A stretch of 62,443 nucleotides of DNA from Bdellovibrionales bacterium (GCA_020630675.1 JAHDIR010000013.1:1-62443); one strand, 5' to 3'. Positions 45,058-54,092 are shown, counted from the stretch's first letter. The notes: generated from the letters alone by a model not told the origin. Program-made: numbers and translations.

Positions 45058-45152
45058 TTGATGTAGATCAAAAAAATATAAATAAAAAAATTTTTTTTAT
45101 AAAAAAATTGATCTAGGTTAAGGTTGATTTTCATCACCTTGATCTAGATCAA
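45058..45152. promoter_or_regulatory. Cluster of four FNR-type boxes (TTGAT-N4-ATCAA)
   Basis: Perfect boxes at 45058-45071 (spacer GTAG) and 45139-45152 (spacer CTAG). A one-mismatch box lies at 45124-45137 (ATCAC right half), and a two-mismatch box at 45108-45121 (GTTAA right half). They sit in the leader between murI and the small ORF/ketosynthase/GH3 genes. The EAFSR recognition helix of the regulator at 40490-41077 fits this target. All matches are by eye. Confidence 0.7.
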
Positions 45153-45197
45153 TTTGGTTGATTACTTTGAGGGGAGTATTTTGTTTATAAATTAAAT

Positions 45198-46013
45198 TTA
45201 TAGGTGGGTGGCAGTAATATTTGAATAAGAAATTGGCTTTAGAAAACGAGCGGCCACTTCTTGAAAACGACTATTTATGTCTGTTATGCAAAGTTCAATG
45301 TTTTGCTCTTTTTGATCTTGGTTAGCTAACAGAGTTCCTGTTGCCATTTTATGTTGTAAGATGTCTGCAACAGCAGGGGCTGAGTCGATCAGTTGGATGT
45401 GTTTGCCCATAACCTTTTGTATGAAAGCTTTAATAATGGGGTAGTGGGTGCATCCCAAAATAATAGTGTCAACATTAGTGGCTAATAGTGGGCTTACATA
45501 GCGGTGGATAACAAGGTTGATTAGCGGATCGTTTATTAGCCCTTCTTCAATGAAAGGCACAAACAAAGGGCAGGCTTGGCTATGTATAATCATTGAAGGT
45601 TTTAGTTTGTGAATGACTTGCTCGTAAATATTTTGGCCAATGGTGGCTCGTGTACCAAGAACGCCAATGCTACCTGTCGTACTGGTGTTTAAAGCAGACT
45701 GTGAAGCTGGCTCAATAACATTTATGACTGGCACCGGATATGACTTATCACTGTGACTTAAGAGAGCACTTGATGCTGAATTACAAGCTGCGACTATAAG
45801 CTTTGCCTTTTTTTTCATTAGAAATTCGATGTTTTGTTCTGCATACCTTTGGATGGTTGCAATCGATTTGGAGCCATAGGGTAGCCTTGCCGTGTCTCCC
45901 AAGTATACAAAGTGTTCTTGAGGAAACCGTTGAGCCAGCTCTTTTAAAACAGTCAGGCCACCTAGGCCTGAATCGAAAACTCCAATGGGTGAGTTGTTAT
46001 TAGCTTCGCTCAT
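45198..46013 (-). CDS. murI: Glutamate racemase
   Basis: A 271-residue cofactor-independent racemase supplying D-Glu for peptidoglycan. GVFDSGLGGLTVLKEL at the N-terminus, first catalytic Cys in VAACNSAS, second in ILGCTHYPII. I use ATG 46013 (MSEANNN), which leaves seven residues before the conserved strand; a TTG at 46049 would add 12. Its 3' end borders the FNR-type leader. Confidence 0.95.
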   Translation of the reverse strand: MSEANNNSPIGVFDSGLGGLTVLKELAQRFPQEHFVYLGDTARLPYGSKSIATIQRYAEQNIEFLMKKKAKLIVAACNSASSALLSHSDKSYPVPVINVIEPASQSALNTSTTGSIGVLGTRATIGQNIYEQVIHKLKPSMIIHSQACPLFVPFIEEGLINDPLINLVIHRYVSPLLATNVDTIILGCTHYPIIKAFIQKVMGKHIQLIDSAPAVADILQHKMATGTLLANQDQKEQNIELCITDINSRFQEVAARFLKPISYSNITATHL

Positions 46014-46052
46014 ATCATCTGTATTAAACAATACTCCTGAGTTAATCAAAAA

Positions 46053-46085
46053 AAAACCGACTTTTCTTTCGAGAAAGTCGGTTTT
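46053..46085. terminator. Strong terminator between the GMP reductase-like gene and murI
   Basis: AAAACCGACTTT pairs over 12 bp with AAAGTCGGTTTT across a nine-base loop, with A and T runs on both sides. It ends the upstream guaC/guaB-like transcript. Confidence 0.93.
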
Positions 46086-46286
46086 AAAAAAAACTTAAGA
46101 CAGCAACACTGGTCACGGAGGAGATACCAAATGGCCTGTTAGTAGGCTAAGTTGATTCTAAGCTATGGTCAAAGTGTTTAATAGAGTGTCTTAAACAATA
46201 AAACTAATGCAAAACATTAAGTGTCTAAGATGGTTCACTATCATTAAATCAAGTCAAATATCTTTAAAAATTTACTAAACTATAGT

Positions 46287-47339
46287 CTAGTTTTTGTTCA
46301 GGCCATGAGCAACAGATTCAAAGTGACCCATCGGTGTCATTTCAATGAACCTGGCGTTGGTTGGCATTTCCTCTAAATTTTCAGCATTAATATAACTCAT
46401 TCCACTGCGTAAGCCACCGGAGAGCTCATTTACAACATCTTTTACATGCCCTTTAATGGATACATAGGTAGACTCTCCTTCAGGTGCCATGCCCTCTGCC
46501 ATTTCTCCACGCCAAGATATTTGTGCCGACTTTGAAGCCATACCACGATATTGTTTTTTTCCATTTCGAATTTCACCCGGTGTTTCCATAGTTCCCGATA
46601 AAATAGAGCCAAGCATAACTGAGTCGGCGCCGGCGGCCAGAGCTTTTACAATGTCACCAGATGTTTTAATTCCTCCATCGGCAATGACGGGTATATTATG
46701 TTTTTTAGCAGCCTCTGCACAAAGAGCAATGGCTGAAAGTTGAGGAACGCCGCAGCCAGTGATAACGCGAGTCGTGCACATTGAGCCTGGCCCTATGCCA
46801 ACCTTTATGGCGCTGGCCCCGGCATTGATAAGGTCTGTTGTTCCCTCAGGGGTGGCTGTATTGCCGGCAATAATTTCAATATGAGGGTGGGTGGTTTTTA
46901 ACCACTCCATGGTTTCCATCATGGCAACGGAGTGACCGTGGGCAATATCTACAGTAATAACATCGGCCCCAGCCTCTATAACTGCGTTAGCTCGTGCTTG
47001 ATATTCGTTATTTACACCTATACTTGTGCCAACGTGAGGGTGACCTAATTTTTTTAGTTGTTGCACTTGAGTGGCCTGTTCTTCAATGGTCATAAAGCGA
47101 TGGATGATCCCAAAACCACCAAGGTTATGCATGGCAACGGCCATATCTACCTCAGTAATGGTGTCCATGTTGGAGCTAATAAAAGGTTTATCTATTGATA
47201 TCTTTTCTGTTAATCGGCTTTGAAGGCTTGGGTCTTTTCTAGAGCGCACTTGAGATTTTGCCGGAATGATTAAAACGTCATTAAAGGTTAGGCCTTTCGG
47301 TCTATTTTTGATGTCTGTCCACTGAAACATTAAACTCAT
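46287..47339 (-). CDS. GMP reductase/IMP dehydrogenase family protein without CBS domains
   Basis: A 350-residue TIM-barrel enzyme. [11 protein letters not shown], the NAD-loop [10 protein letters not shown], and the catalytic-Cys loop [20 protein letters not shown] are shared by IMPDH and GMP reductase, and the flap [10 protein letters not shown] with the tail [11 protein letters not shown] follow. No CBS pair is inserted. The length matches GuaC (about 346), but the substrate cannot be fixed by eye; CBS-less IMPDH is the alternative. It starts with no strong ribosome site; the downstream hairpin is a strong terminator. Confidence 0.8.
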   Translation of the reverse strand: MSLMFQWTDIKNRPKGLTFNDVLIIPAKSQVRSRKDPSLQSRLTEKISIDKPFISSNMDTITEVDMAVAMHNLGGFGIIHRFMTIEEQATQVQQLKKLGHPHVGTSIGVNNEYQARANAVIEAGADVITVDIAHGHSVAMMETMEWLKTTHPHIEIIAGNTATPEGTTDLINAGASAIKVGIGPGSMCTTRVITGCGVPQLSAIALCAEAAKKHNIPVIADGGIKTSGDIVKALAAGADSVMLGSILSGTMETPGEIRNGKKQYRGMASKSAQISWRGEMAEGMAPEGESTYVSIKGHVKDVVNELSGGLRSGMSYINAENLEEMPTNARFIEMTPMGHFESVAHGLNKN

Positions 47340-47411
47340 ATTGTCTTACCTTTTTGTTATAGAGTGTATTAAAAGCCTTGCGGCACAAAAGCACATCACA
47401 ATATAGAAGGT

Positions 47412-48101
47412 TTATGCAATTGTTTTTTGTGAAAATTGTCTTTCTAAGCCGCTATACAGCGAGGCTAGAATAGAGTGGTAAAAAAGGGGGTAAAGAGATG
47501 CATAGGTGGATAGTACTAAGGTGATTGAAAGGGGAGACTTTTCAATAGCTTTAGATGTTATTAGGTCAAAAGGAATAGAGATCAGAAAAAGTATAGCTAG
47601 TAAAATTTTTACTTTGGTTGAGCGAGTAAGTGTGTTTGAGAGCTCCAGGGCGTCTATGTTTTTGTTCTCCATGGAGGCATAAGGAACAAATATAAGTCTT
47701 ACTGCTTTGTATAACCCAGGAAGTATAAGGCAAAGTAAAAATATCAAAACTTTGTTAAAAGCCCGAGTAATGTCAGTGAGTAGGGGTAGGAAGTTTAGGT
47801 TAAAGAAAGAAAAAAAAGTTTGCTCATTATGTTGTAGGCTATGAAAACCAACTATTAAAATTGTATAGATATATAAAAAGAGTGAAATCAAAAGAAAAAT
47901 TGTCAGTCGAGGCAAAATTTTTAGTGATGTTTCAGGGTCTAAGCCGTTTTTAAGGGCTTCTAGGTCAGGTAATACAAAAGCGTTATTTAAAAAATGAAGA
48001 CTAATAAGTCCTAGTACCAATGGGGAGGCTTTGATAACTAGTTGATTAAAGTTCAAAATTATATGGAAAAAGGAAAAAAAGCGATTTGAAGACTGAGTCA
48101 T
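47412..48101 (-). CDS. Polytopic membrane protein, unknown
   Basis: A 229-residue integral membrane protein with about five or six hydrophobic segments (around 20-40, 65-90, 115-135, 165-185 and 195-215) and a cytoplasmic loop. A conserved-looking RAFNKVLIFLLCLILPGLY segment is present but no family is recognised. It precedes tRNA-Leu and is likely on its own transcript. Confidence 0.65.
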   Translation of the reverse strand: MTQSSNRFFSFFHIILNFNQLVIKASPLVLGLISLHFLNNAFVLPDLEALKNGLDPETSLKILPRLTIFLLISLFLYIYTILIVGFHSLQHNEQTFFSFFNLNFLPLLTDITRAFNKVLIFLLCLILPGLYKAVRLIFVPYASMENKNIDALELSNTLTRSTKVKILLAILFLISIPFDLITSKAIEKSPLSITLVLSTYASLYPLFYHSILASLYSGLERQFSQKTIA

Positions 48102-48258
48102 GAACTAATTTTATGAACTGATTCCTTCAATTGTCACTCATTAATGTTGTAAAGGGCCTATATCCCTAAGTTATTTCATACAGCAATGTGTTAGCCAATT
48201 TTTTTTATCTTGTACTTTATACGAACTTAAATATATAAATGACCTTCAATTTTGGAAT

Positions 48259-48347
48259 GCCCGAGTGGCGAAATTGGTAGACGCACAGGACTTAAAATCC
48301 TGCGACCTTCACCGGTCGTGCCAGTTCAAGTCTGGCCTCGGGCACCA
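48259..48347 (+). tRNA. tRNA-Leu (UAA), CCA encoded
   Basis: An 89-base class II tRNA: acceptor stem GCCCGAG/CTCGGGC, D arm TGGCGAAATTGGTAGACGC, anticodon stem CAGGA/TCCTG around loop CTTAAAA (anticodon TAA, leucine), a long variable arm (CGACCTTCACCGGTCG), T-loop TTCAAGT, A discriminator and encoded CCA. The following 35 bases recur at 54.5 kb, as for a site-specific integration target. Confidence 0.96.
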
Positions 48348-48382
48348 TTTTCGCCAATAAAATCAATAACTTAAATTTTTAA
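48346..48382 (+). repeat. Direct repeat copy 1 at the tRNA-Leu 3' end (att-like)
   Basis: Begins with the tRNA's terminal CA and runs through TCGCCAATAAAATCAATA. It matches 54485-54521 at 33 of 37 positions, and the inner 18 bases are identical. Such repeats mark the ends of elements integrated at tRNA 3' ends. Confidence 0.6.
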
Positions 48383-48493
48383 AAGGATCTTTTTGTACCA
48401 TTTAGTACTCTTTTTTAGGTCTATGACCTCATAACCCATGATGAGTAGTTTCTTATCTAGGCACTTACTCACTTGTGTAGTTTTCATTGACAT
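48371..48493 (-). CDS. Short ORF, possible remnant of a VirB3/TraL-like protein
   Basis: A 40-codon ORF with a strong Shine-Dalgarno (TTAGGAGAA, about nine bases before ATG). Its start, KCLDKKLLIMGYEVIDL, recalls small conjugation proteins of the VirB3/TraL type that follow VirB2-like pilins. The expected membrane helix is missing and the frame ends inside the tRNA-adjacent repeat. I infer the 5' end of a gene cut off at the integration site. The family call is weak; the ribosome site is clear. Confidence 0.4.
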   Translation of the reverse strand: MSMKTTQVSKCLDKKLLIMGYEVIDLKKSTKWYKKILLKI

Positions 48494-48504
48494 AAATAAT
48501 TCTC

Positions 48505-48795
48505 CTAATGGACCAAAGCTTTGATAAAATCAATTATACTGGGGGCTGCAAAGCCAACAACAGCACCAACAATGGCGAGTAATAAATGGTTGCGAGCATT
48601 GGGTGAACCTGTGACAAACGAGAAGCCTGCGAAAACTAAACCTAAAATGGCACATAGGGGGAGTATGGTAGATATTAACTTCCCTTGTATGGCACTGAGG
48701 GTAGATTCAACACTTGAAAATCCAAGCTCTGGGTAAAAAAATAAAGTTAAACTTGTTAAGCCAAGCATCATTATATAAAGACCTTTCTTATTCAT
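48505..48795 (-). CDS. TrbC/VirB2-family pilin-like protein
   Basis: About 96 residues with a long N-terminal signal/TM segment ending near FSSVES and two further hydrophobic helices (LISTILPLCAILGLVFAGF and HLLLAIVGAVVGFAAPSI) separated by a short polar turn (TGSPNARN). This is the T4SS major-pilin pattern. M5 (48795) has AAGGA at good spacing; M1 at 48807 does not. It is followed on the same strand by the VirB3-like stub. No other T4SS genes are in the window. Confidence 0.7.
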   Translation of the reverse strand: MNKKGLYIMMLGLTSLTLFFYPELGFSSVESTLSAIQGKLISTILPLCAILGLVFAGFSFVTGSPNARNHLLLAIVGAVVGFAAPSIIDFIKALVH

Positions 48796-48882
48796 AAGAT
48801 TACGCATCCTTATTTTGGTTGTTGATGTTCTCTGGGAACAAACACATATAAACTTTTAAATTGTGTTTCGGTAATTTGATCT

Positions 48883-49167
48883 CTAAATGTTCTTTGAGGT
48901 GAATTCGTAATTTCCATAACCGGCAAGTCGATCAAATTTAAAAGGGGTTAGTTTCTTTTCAAAGATTAAATACTCACCAGACTTTTTGTTATTTCTAATC
49001 AGATAAAATGTTTTATTCGGAATGCTATCTATCCTGATCGTATAGTAGCGGTTATTGTCTATTAGAGCGGTAGTACCAATTTTGGCGGTTTCAATCATTT
49101 GCTTTCGGCAGGGTTGTTTGCAGTGATAAATTCCAAATGTTAAATGGTCGTAGTAATATAAACTCAT
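48883..49167 (-). CDS. Small protein, unknown, near T4SS remnants
   Basis: A 94-residue soluble protein, rich in Tyr, Lys, Ile and Asn, with a CKQPC pair near residue 16. AAGGAG stands eight bases before ATG 49167. No family recognised. It precedes the VirB2-like gene on the same strand and may belong to the same mobile element. Confidence 0.55.
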   Translation of the reverse strand: MSLYYYDHLTFGIYHCKQPCRKQMIETAKIGTTALIDNNRYYTIRIDSIPNKTFYLIRNNKKSGEYLIFEKKLTPFKFDRLAGYGNYEFTSKNI

Positions 49168-49331
49168 ATTTCATTCTCCTTGGTTTTTTAGTAGCCAATC
49201 GAGTTGTAGCTAGATTTTGTTTTTATTTCTAAAATTCTGTTATTTAGTGAGTTGGCCTCGTCGTCGCCTAACAGTAGGTAGGTTATGGAATTTAAAATTT
49301 GTCTTGAAAGTTTTATAGGTTTTAAACATTT

Positions 49332-49595
49332 TTAACCCACCAACTTTTTGGTGTTTTGGTTCTTTCTTAATTTGATAACTGGGCATATTTCCTCTTTTTT
49401 TGTTTTTTCTATTTGTTTTTTCATAATCAGAGCTTGGTTGTAGCTTTGCTTAAGGTGTTTGGTGAAACTCATACGGCTTGTATGGTAATTACAGTTCACA
49501 CAGTAAGAGTGTGATTTAAATTATTCCAAACCATCTTCTCCACAGCGGGGACAGGTTTGAAAGTTTTGCAGTTTGTACTCATTGAGTGTTTCCAT
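49332..49595 (-). pseudogene. Zinc-ribbon protein gene interrupted by an in-frame TAA
   Basis: AAGGA lies nine bases before ATG 49595. The frame reads METLNEYKLQNFQTCPRCG, hits TAA at 49523-49521, and continues with SHSYCVNCNYHTSR, ending at TAA 49334-49332. The CxxC-n-CxxC halves lie either side of the stop, so this is a nonsense-mutated zinc ribbon. The same frame stays open again from 49331 to TAA 49190-49188 (about 47 codons, ILNSITYLLLGDDEANSL) without a start. The gap 49596-49893 beyond it shows nothing else. Confidence 0.7.
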
Positions 49596-49893
49596 ATTTT
49601 TTATTCCTTGTAGTTAACGAAGAAATAATTTCCCTCGTTCACTTATTTAAATTGCGAGGAACACACCAGGTTTTGCCAAATGGATTAAGTGTTTGATTTT
49701 TAATTGGTATTTGTTTTTTAGAGAGAATTGTAAAAGTTAAGAAAATTTTTGTTATGACGATGATCTCGCCGTTTATCGAGAGTTTTAAGTGATTTAAGGT
49801 ATTTACTTGTGACGAAACAACTAGCCTTAAGTGGAGTCTAGATAGTCTTCTTTGTTTAATTCTATATACTTATACTTTTGAGGTAAATTAAGT

Positions 49894-51984
49894 ATGACTG
49901 GCTTATTAAATTATTTTTTTATTTTGCTATTTTTATCGTCTTGTATTTCAACACCTACCTCTAATAGAGATATTGCGAGCGTTGAAGAGTTTGACACAGA
50001 CACAATTTTAAAATTAATTGAAAAAGATATTGCTGATTTTAAAAAATTTTCAGGGGTTAGCAAATATAAAATCAGACAATTCCCAATAACAGATATATCA
50101 GCATTAGAAAATCATCTAGAATTAAAAGACTTTTTGAAAGAAAAAGAAGATCAAATGGAATTGTACTTTTCTATTACCGAAGGATACAGAAATGACAGTA
50201 ACTATGATTGGAGTAATGATTTTAAAATACAACTCGGAAGAAAAGAAAAGTTAGATAAAGAATACTTTAAAAAGTTTAATTTCAGTGAAAGAAAATCAAT
50301 AATTGCAATGTGCTATTCGGTAGATTTGAGGTTAGGGCGAGTTGTCAACCCTGGTGCATTTTTTTCAATAGCTTGCTCTGAGAATTTTTTTCACGCCAAA
50401 CAGTTCACTAAAAAAGAATTGGAGAGTGCTATAATTAGTTTTCCAGCCGTCCCTAAAGGTGTCAAGTATCTGGGGGAACAGGCTGAAATGAAAATTTCAT
50501 CTAAAGAACTAGTAGATAAAATAAATATAATTACATATTATCTTATTAATGATAAGAAAGGGTTTCGTGAAGTTTTTTTTGATTTACCACAAGACGTAAT
50601 GAATAAGTTTAGGTTTAATAATTACTCAAATGACGAAGAAACAAAAGTTGAACCTTTTGATCTAATTTTGCATCAACTGACTGTAAATTTTAATACCAAT
50701 AATGGGACAATTTTTCACGAAATATCTCAACCTATTGATTTTATTTCTAGTAAAAGATTATTGAAGAAGGCTTTGGCGCAAACTTTGCTTGTTCCAAACG
50801 ATAAAGATATCTTCGCTTGGAAGTCTCCAGATGTGAGTGTGTTAAAAAATAGAGATAATTTTTTGATTTTATGCGCAAATGGCATCCTACAAAATAGTCA
50901 AAGTTATGATGGCAGTAATTATAGGACAAAAGACATGACGCCCTTATCTCGCTTTTATACCCAAAACGAAAGAGATATTCTTGAAAAGTGGGAACTGATG
51001 TTCTCACTAGATAAATTGTTATCAAATGGTTTTAGTGACTCAAAATTTAGGTGTGGTTCTCAATTTTATAATGTTAGGTATAAAGTTAAAAAAGTTGAGA
51101 AAATCCCAGAGCCTGACGCTTTGAAATTTCCTTCCGAAATAAATGTTTTGATGACCGTTGCGCTAACTGCTGAAATATCTAAACCTCAAAGGATTTTGTT
51201 AAGGCAATATCTTACTAGTTTAAAAGACTGGAGTGTTTTAAAAAACTTCGAACGAGTAGAGACAAAATCGAAGTTTGAAGAGCTTTTTGTGGAGTCTCAT
51301 ATGTATTTTCCAGTTTCTCACGCGATGGACGTTAATTACTTTATGGTCGGTACAGAAAAATCAAATTATATTGTATTGCAAAAAAAGTTTGAATCTGGCG
51401 GAGATAGTAAAATTGTAAATTTCCATGTCTTACTTCCAGATCAAGGAAATGTTTTTACAGATGCAGTTCATTATGACGTTAATAAGCTAGGTGAATTTTA
51501 TTCCTTGCGTAGAAGCAAAGAGATGCCATCTCTGTTTTTGATGAACTTATCGTGTAGTTCAGAAAATACTTTAACAACTTGGACACAAGTTTTTAGACAA
51601 TCTGTTCAGAATGACAAGCAACAGCGTTCTGTTAAAAACTTCAAGGATTTGCCATACATATTAGGAGCAAACCGCTATTTCAACACTGACAGTATTAGCG
51701 AGATATCTCAACACATCAATTACCCATTAAAAACTATCGAATTACTTGCTACAGGAAATGATGTTCGGAGTGTAGTAAATTTTCTTAGTGAGCCTAACGA
51801 CAAGAGCTTTTTGAATTCGATTAAGAGTATTTTTGGGGCTCCAGAAAACAAAGACAACGAAGAAGACGAGCAAAGAGGTTTTATGCCCGTATATAATCTA
51901 GACCGTCCTGAGCTTCAGGAGTATGGCGGTTTTTCAATTGAGGTATTGAATTTACAGACAAAAAAGAGACAGGTTTACAATTAG
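49894..51984 (+). CDS. Large lipoprotein of unknown function
   Basis: 696 residues. The N-terminus has a hydrophobic core and lipobox FLSSC at Cys17, so it is probably membrane-anchored. The mature protein is hydrophilic, Lys/Asn-rich and mixed alpha-beta, with scattered Cys (IMCYSVD, SIACSENF, ILCANG, FRCGSQF, LSCSSEN). No family recognised. Codon use is markedly AT-rich, as in other accessory genes here. It lies within the tRNA-Leu repeat interval and could be cargo of that element. Confidence 0.75.
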   Translation: MTGLLNYFFILLFLSSCISTPTSNRDIASVEEFDTDTILKLIEKDIADFKKFSGVSKYKIRQFPITDISALENHLELKDFLKEKEDQMELYFSITEGYRNDSNYDWSNDFKIQLGRKEKLDKEYFKKFNFSERKSIIAMCYSVDLRLGRVVNPGAFFSIACSENFFHAKQFTKKELESAIISFPAVPKGVKYLGEQAEMKISSKELVDKINIITYYLINDKKGFREVFFDLPQDVMNKFRFNNYSNDEETKVEPFDLILHQLTVNFNTNNGTIFHEISQPIDFISSKRLLKKALAQTLLVPNDKDIFAWKSPDVSVLKNRDNFLILCANGILQNSQSYDGSNYRTKDMTPLSRFYTQNERDILEKWELMFSLDKLLSNGFSDSKFRCGSQFYNVRYKVKKVEKIPEPDALKFPSEINVLMTVALTAEISKPQRILLRQYLTSLKDWSVLKNFERVETKSKFEELFVESHMYFPVSHAMDVNYFMVGTEKSNYIVLQKKFESGGDSKIVNFHVLLPDQGNVFTDAVHYDVNKLGEFYSLRRSKEMPSLFLMNLSCSSENTLTTWTQVFRQSVQNDKQQRSVKNFKDLPYILGANRYFNTDSISEISQHINYPLKTIELLATGNDVRSVVNFLSEPNDKSFLNSIKSIFGAPENKDNEEDEQRGFMPVYNLDRPELQEYGGFSIEVLNLQTKKRQVYN

Positions 51985-52375
51985 TTATTTTTTTGAGCTA
52001 GTTCCAAATTTTATTATAGATTGTTGATGTTAAAAATAGCCATAATTTGAGCGAATACGTAAGTGTTGTGCTGAAGCGACGAAATCAACTAGCTAAAATC
52101 AATCAATAAGCCAGAAATGACAGCTTCATCGCACAAGATCCACATATAAAATATTCTTTTATTGAGTAGGAAATATTGGCTTTTTTATCTAGGCTGAATC
52201 TACTTTCCTTTAAGGTAACTCCCATTAATATATTTAGACTAACTCTATTCTTGCTTGTTTAATGATGGGTGACGTTGATAACTTGACTTAAGCGTCGCTG
52301 ATTGAACAGAAACGCTTAAATTTTTAATAAAATTTAGATAAAGTATCAATTATTTTCAGCTTATGTAATAGAATA
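51985..52375. other. Intergenic region, AT-rich
   Basis: No convincing gene. It holds an 8-bp inverted repeat at 52288-52319 (TTAAGCGT and ACGCTTAA, 16-base loop) that could end the minus-strand gene beside it. Confidence 0.5.
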
Positions 52376-52831
52376 TTAACTACTTTTTGTTGAAAGGATT
52401 TCACAATCTCTAAACTCTGTTTTTGATGTCTCTCCAGGAAAATAAAAGAAAATATCGCCCTGTAGATTATCAGCACTAATATTATGAGGCCCTGAGACAT
52501 TGTGAATTTCTCCAAATGGCTGGAAGGAATCATAATTATTGACGTCTTCTATCCAGAAAATTTTTCCGTCTGGATGTGATGTATCACACATACTTCTTTC
52601 TGGTAAGAATACTCTATATAAATTGCTTGATGCAGTGGGCTCGCCTTTGCAAACGAGATCATATGCTTGAGTTTTAAAACAATCGTTATTTTCTTTAGTG
52701 CTATTTTCTGATGGATAGAAACCCCATCCACCGCCTTTGTATGGTGGTGGTGGTGACGGTTTATTACCAGCACCATGGGCAAATATATAAATTGGTAATA
52801 TTAATATCATTAGACTAGTAATTGTTTTCAT
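52376..52831 (-). CDS. Small secreted protein, unknown
   Basis: 151 residues with a signal peptide (cleaved near FAHG). The mature N-terminus is Pro/Gly-rich (PSPPPPYKGGGWG), then Cys at NDCFK, LVCKG, RSMCDT and DCEI (four, so possibly two disulfides). No family recognised; a lectin- or Ig-like beta protein is conceivable. A shorter frame overlapping its 3' end is dismissed. Confidence 0.65.
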   Translation of the reverse strand: MKTITSLMILILPIYIFAHGAGNKPSPPPPYKGGGWGFYPSENSTKENNDCFKTQAYDLVCKGEPTASSNLYRVFLPERSMCDTSHPDGKIFWIEDVNNYDSFQPFGEIHNVSGPHNISADNLQGDIFFYFPGETSKTEFRDCEILSTKSS

Positions 52832-52903
52832 GCTTTCTCCATATTGGTTTATTATTGCAAATATTTATTATTATATATCTGTGAAAATAGTGATCAAAGG
52901 TAA

Positions 52904-53317
52904 CTATTGGCATCCGTTATCAGGGTTCAAAGGAATTATTTCTTCTCTATGGAATGTAAAGACTATACATTCGTGAGTTTTAAGAGTGTAACCAGCATGA
53001 CATGATCCTGGTGGCATATACATATCATCACCCTCAACATACATTACGTCGTCAATATTAATACATCCCTTTACAATAAAAGTGTATTCGCCTTTTGGAT
53101 GCTTATGTGCAAACTTATGATCAGGAGGGAGTTTAAAAAACCTAGCTAGATTCTTTCCATCAGTCCACACCATTTTATATGATAAGCCACCAGTATCAGG
53201 GATCTCTATCCAGTCTCCAAATTCTTTATGTTCAAATTCTCCTGCAAATGCTTTAGACATCAATGTTAAACTGAGTCCACCAATTATACTATTTGTAATA
53301 AGACTTCTTCTTTTCAT
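52904..53317 (-). CDS. Exported cupin-fold protein
   Basis: 137 residues: an RR-S-L-containing N-terminus (MKRRSLITNSIIGGLSL) followed by a single cupin barrel with metal-ligand candidates in HKFAHKHPKGEYTF (two His and Glu) and SCHAGY. The double Arg suggests Tat or Sec export. It resembles ChrR-like cupins used as anti-sigma or storage domains, but function is unknown. Confidence 0.75.
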   Translation of the reverse strand: MKRRSLITNSIIGGLSLTLMSKAFAGEFEHKEFGDWIEIPDTGGLSYKMVWTDGKNLARFFKLPPDHKFAHKHPKGEYTFIVKGCINIDDVMYVEGDDMYMPPGSCHAGYTLKTHECIVFTFHREEIIPLNPDNGCQ

Positions 53318-53652
53318 AATTACCCCTCCTCGGTTCCTAATTTATAATTTGTTTAATAATATGGAGCAACGGCAAATAACGCCTTTGAGGGCTGCAAATT
53401 TTGCAGGTGCTGGGAAAGTCGAGTAATTAAAGTTATTTATGGTCAAAGCAAGAAGTTGAAAGATTCTTAACTGTTAACAACTAATGGCTTTGGGTTTGGA
53501 GTGCACGCTACTTCAAGATAGTCCTGTGTTAATAGCTGATGTAATAACTAGATAAGTATGAATTTACTACGCTAGACCAAAGAAAAATTTGAGACGTCTC
53601 ATTATCAATGATATTTAATTTGTTGAAAACTAACAATATAAAGGAGTTTGAA
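53318..53652. other. Intergenic region
   Basis: Between the divergent cupin and secreted-protein genes. I see no ORF or structure worth naming beyond AT-rich promoter-like sequence. Confidence 0.4.
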
Positions 53653-54045
53653 ATGAAAAGGTCAGTTTGTTTTTTGGGATTATGTTTAATAATTTCTCTT
53701 TCCAGTTTGGTTAATGCAAATGCTTGCAGAGTAACACCAGTTAACTCAACCCAACAGAAAAACGATTTAGCAGCCAGTGTGCTTACAAAAATGGATGTCA
53801 GTGTTGAAAATGTTTTATTCGTGAAAGTAGAAGGTTATACTGGTGATTATGTATGGACGCCAATGTGTCCAAAAGGTCTTAATAGCCAAGCAACTTTTAC
53901 AATTTCATTTAATGATGTTAATGATCCTCTTGCAAAAGGCTGTACTGCAATTGTAAAAGTGTATAAAAAATGGATTTATGAAGAGGGTGATGCAAAATAC
54001 ACCTATGAATTTATTCAACCTGCTTCTTGTTTAGAGAGCCTTTAA
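53653..54045 (+). CDS. Small secreted protein, ACR-type paralogue of the 39.9 kb gene
   Basis: 130 residues starting at ATG 53653 behind AAAGGAG; the frame opens at 53608 but that start lacks a ribosome site. Signal peptide to about residue 22, then ACRVTP...KNDLAASVL, WTPMCPKG and KGCTAIVKVYKKW with a Cys pattern like the 122-residue protein at 39924. Probably a small beta-rich secreted fold, function unknown. Confidence 0.72.
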   Translation: MKRSVCFLGLCLIISLSSLVNANACRVTPVNSTQQKNDLAASVLTKMDVSVENVLFVKVEGYTGDYVWTPMCPKGLNSQATFTISFNDVNDPLAKGCTAIVKVYKKWIYEEGDAKYTYEFIQPASCLESL

Positions 54046-54092
54046 ATATTTTTGTGTAATTGCGGTTTAATCATTAAAAGTTTTCCAACTTC

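Noticed and set aside
52324-52533. 69-codon minus-strand ORF overlapping the secreted-protein gene
   Set aside because: It shares sequence with the 3' end of the 151-residue gene in another frame and has no ribosome site or protein-like pattern.
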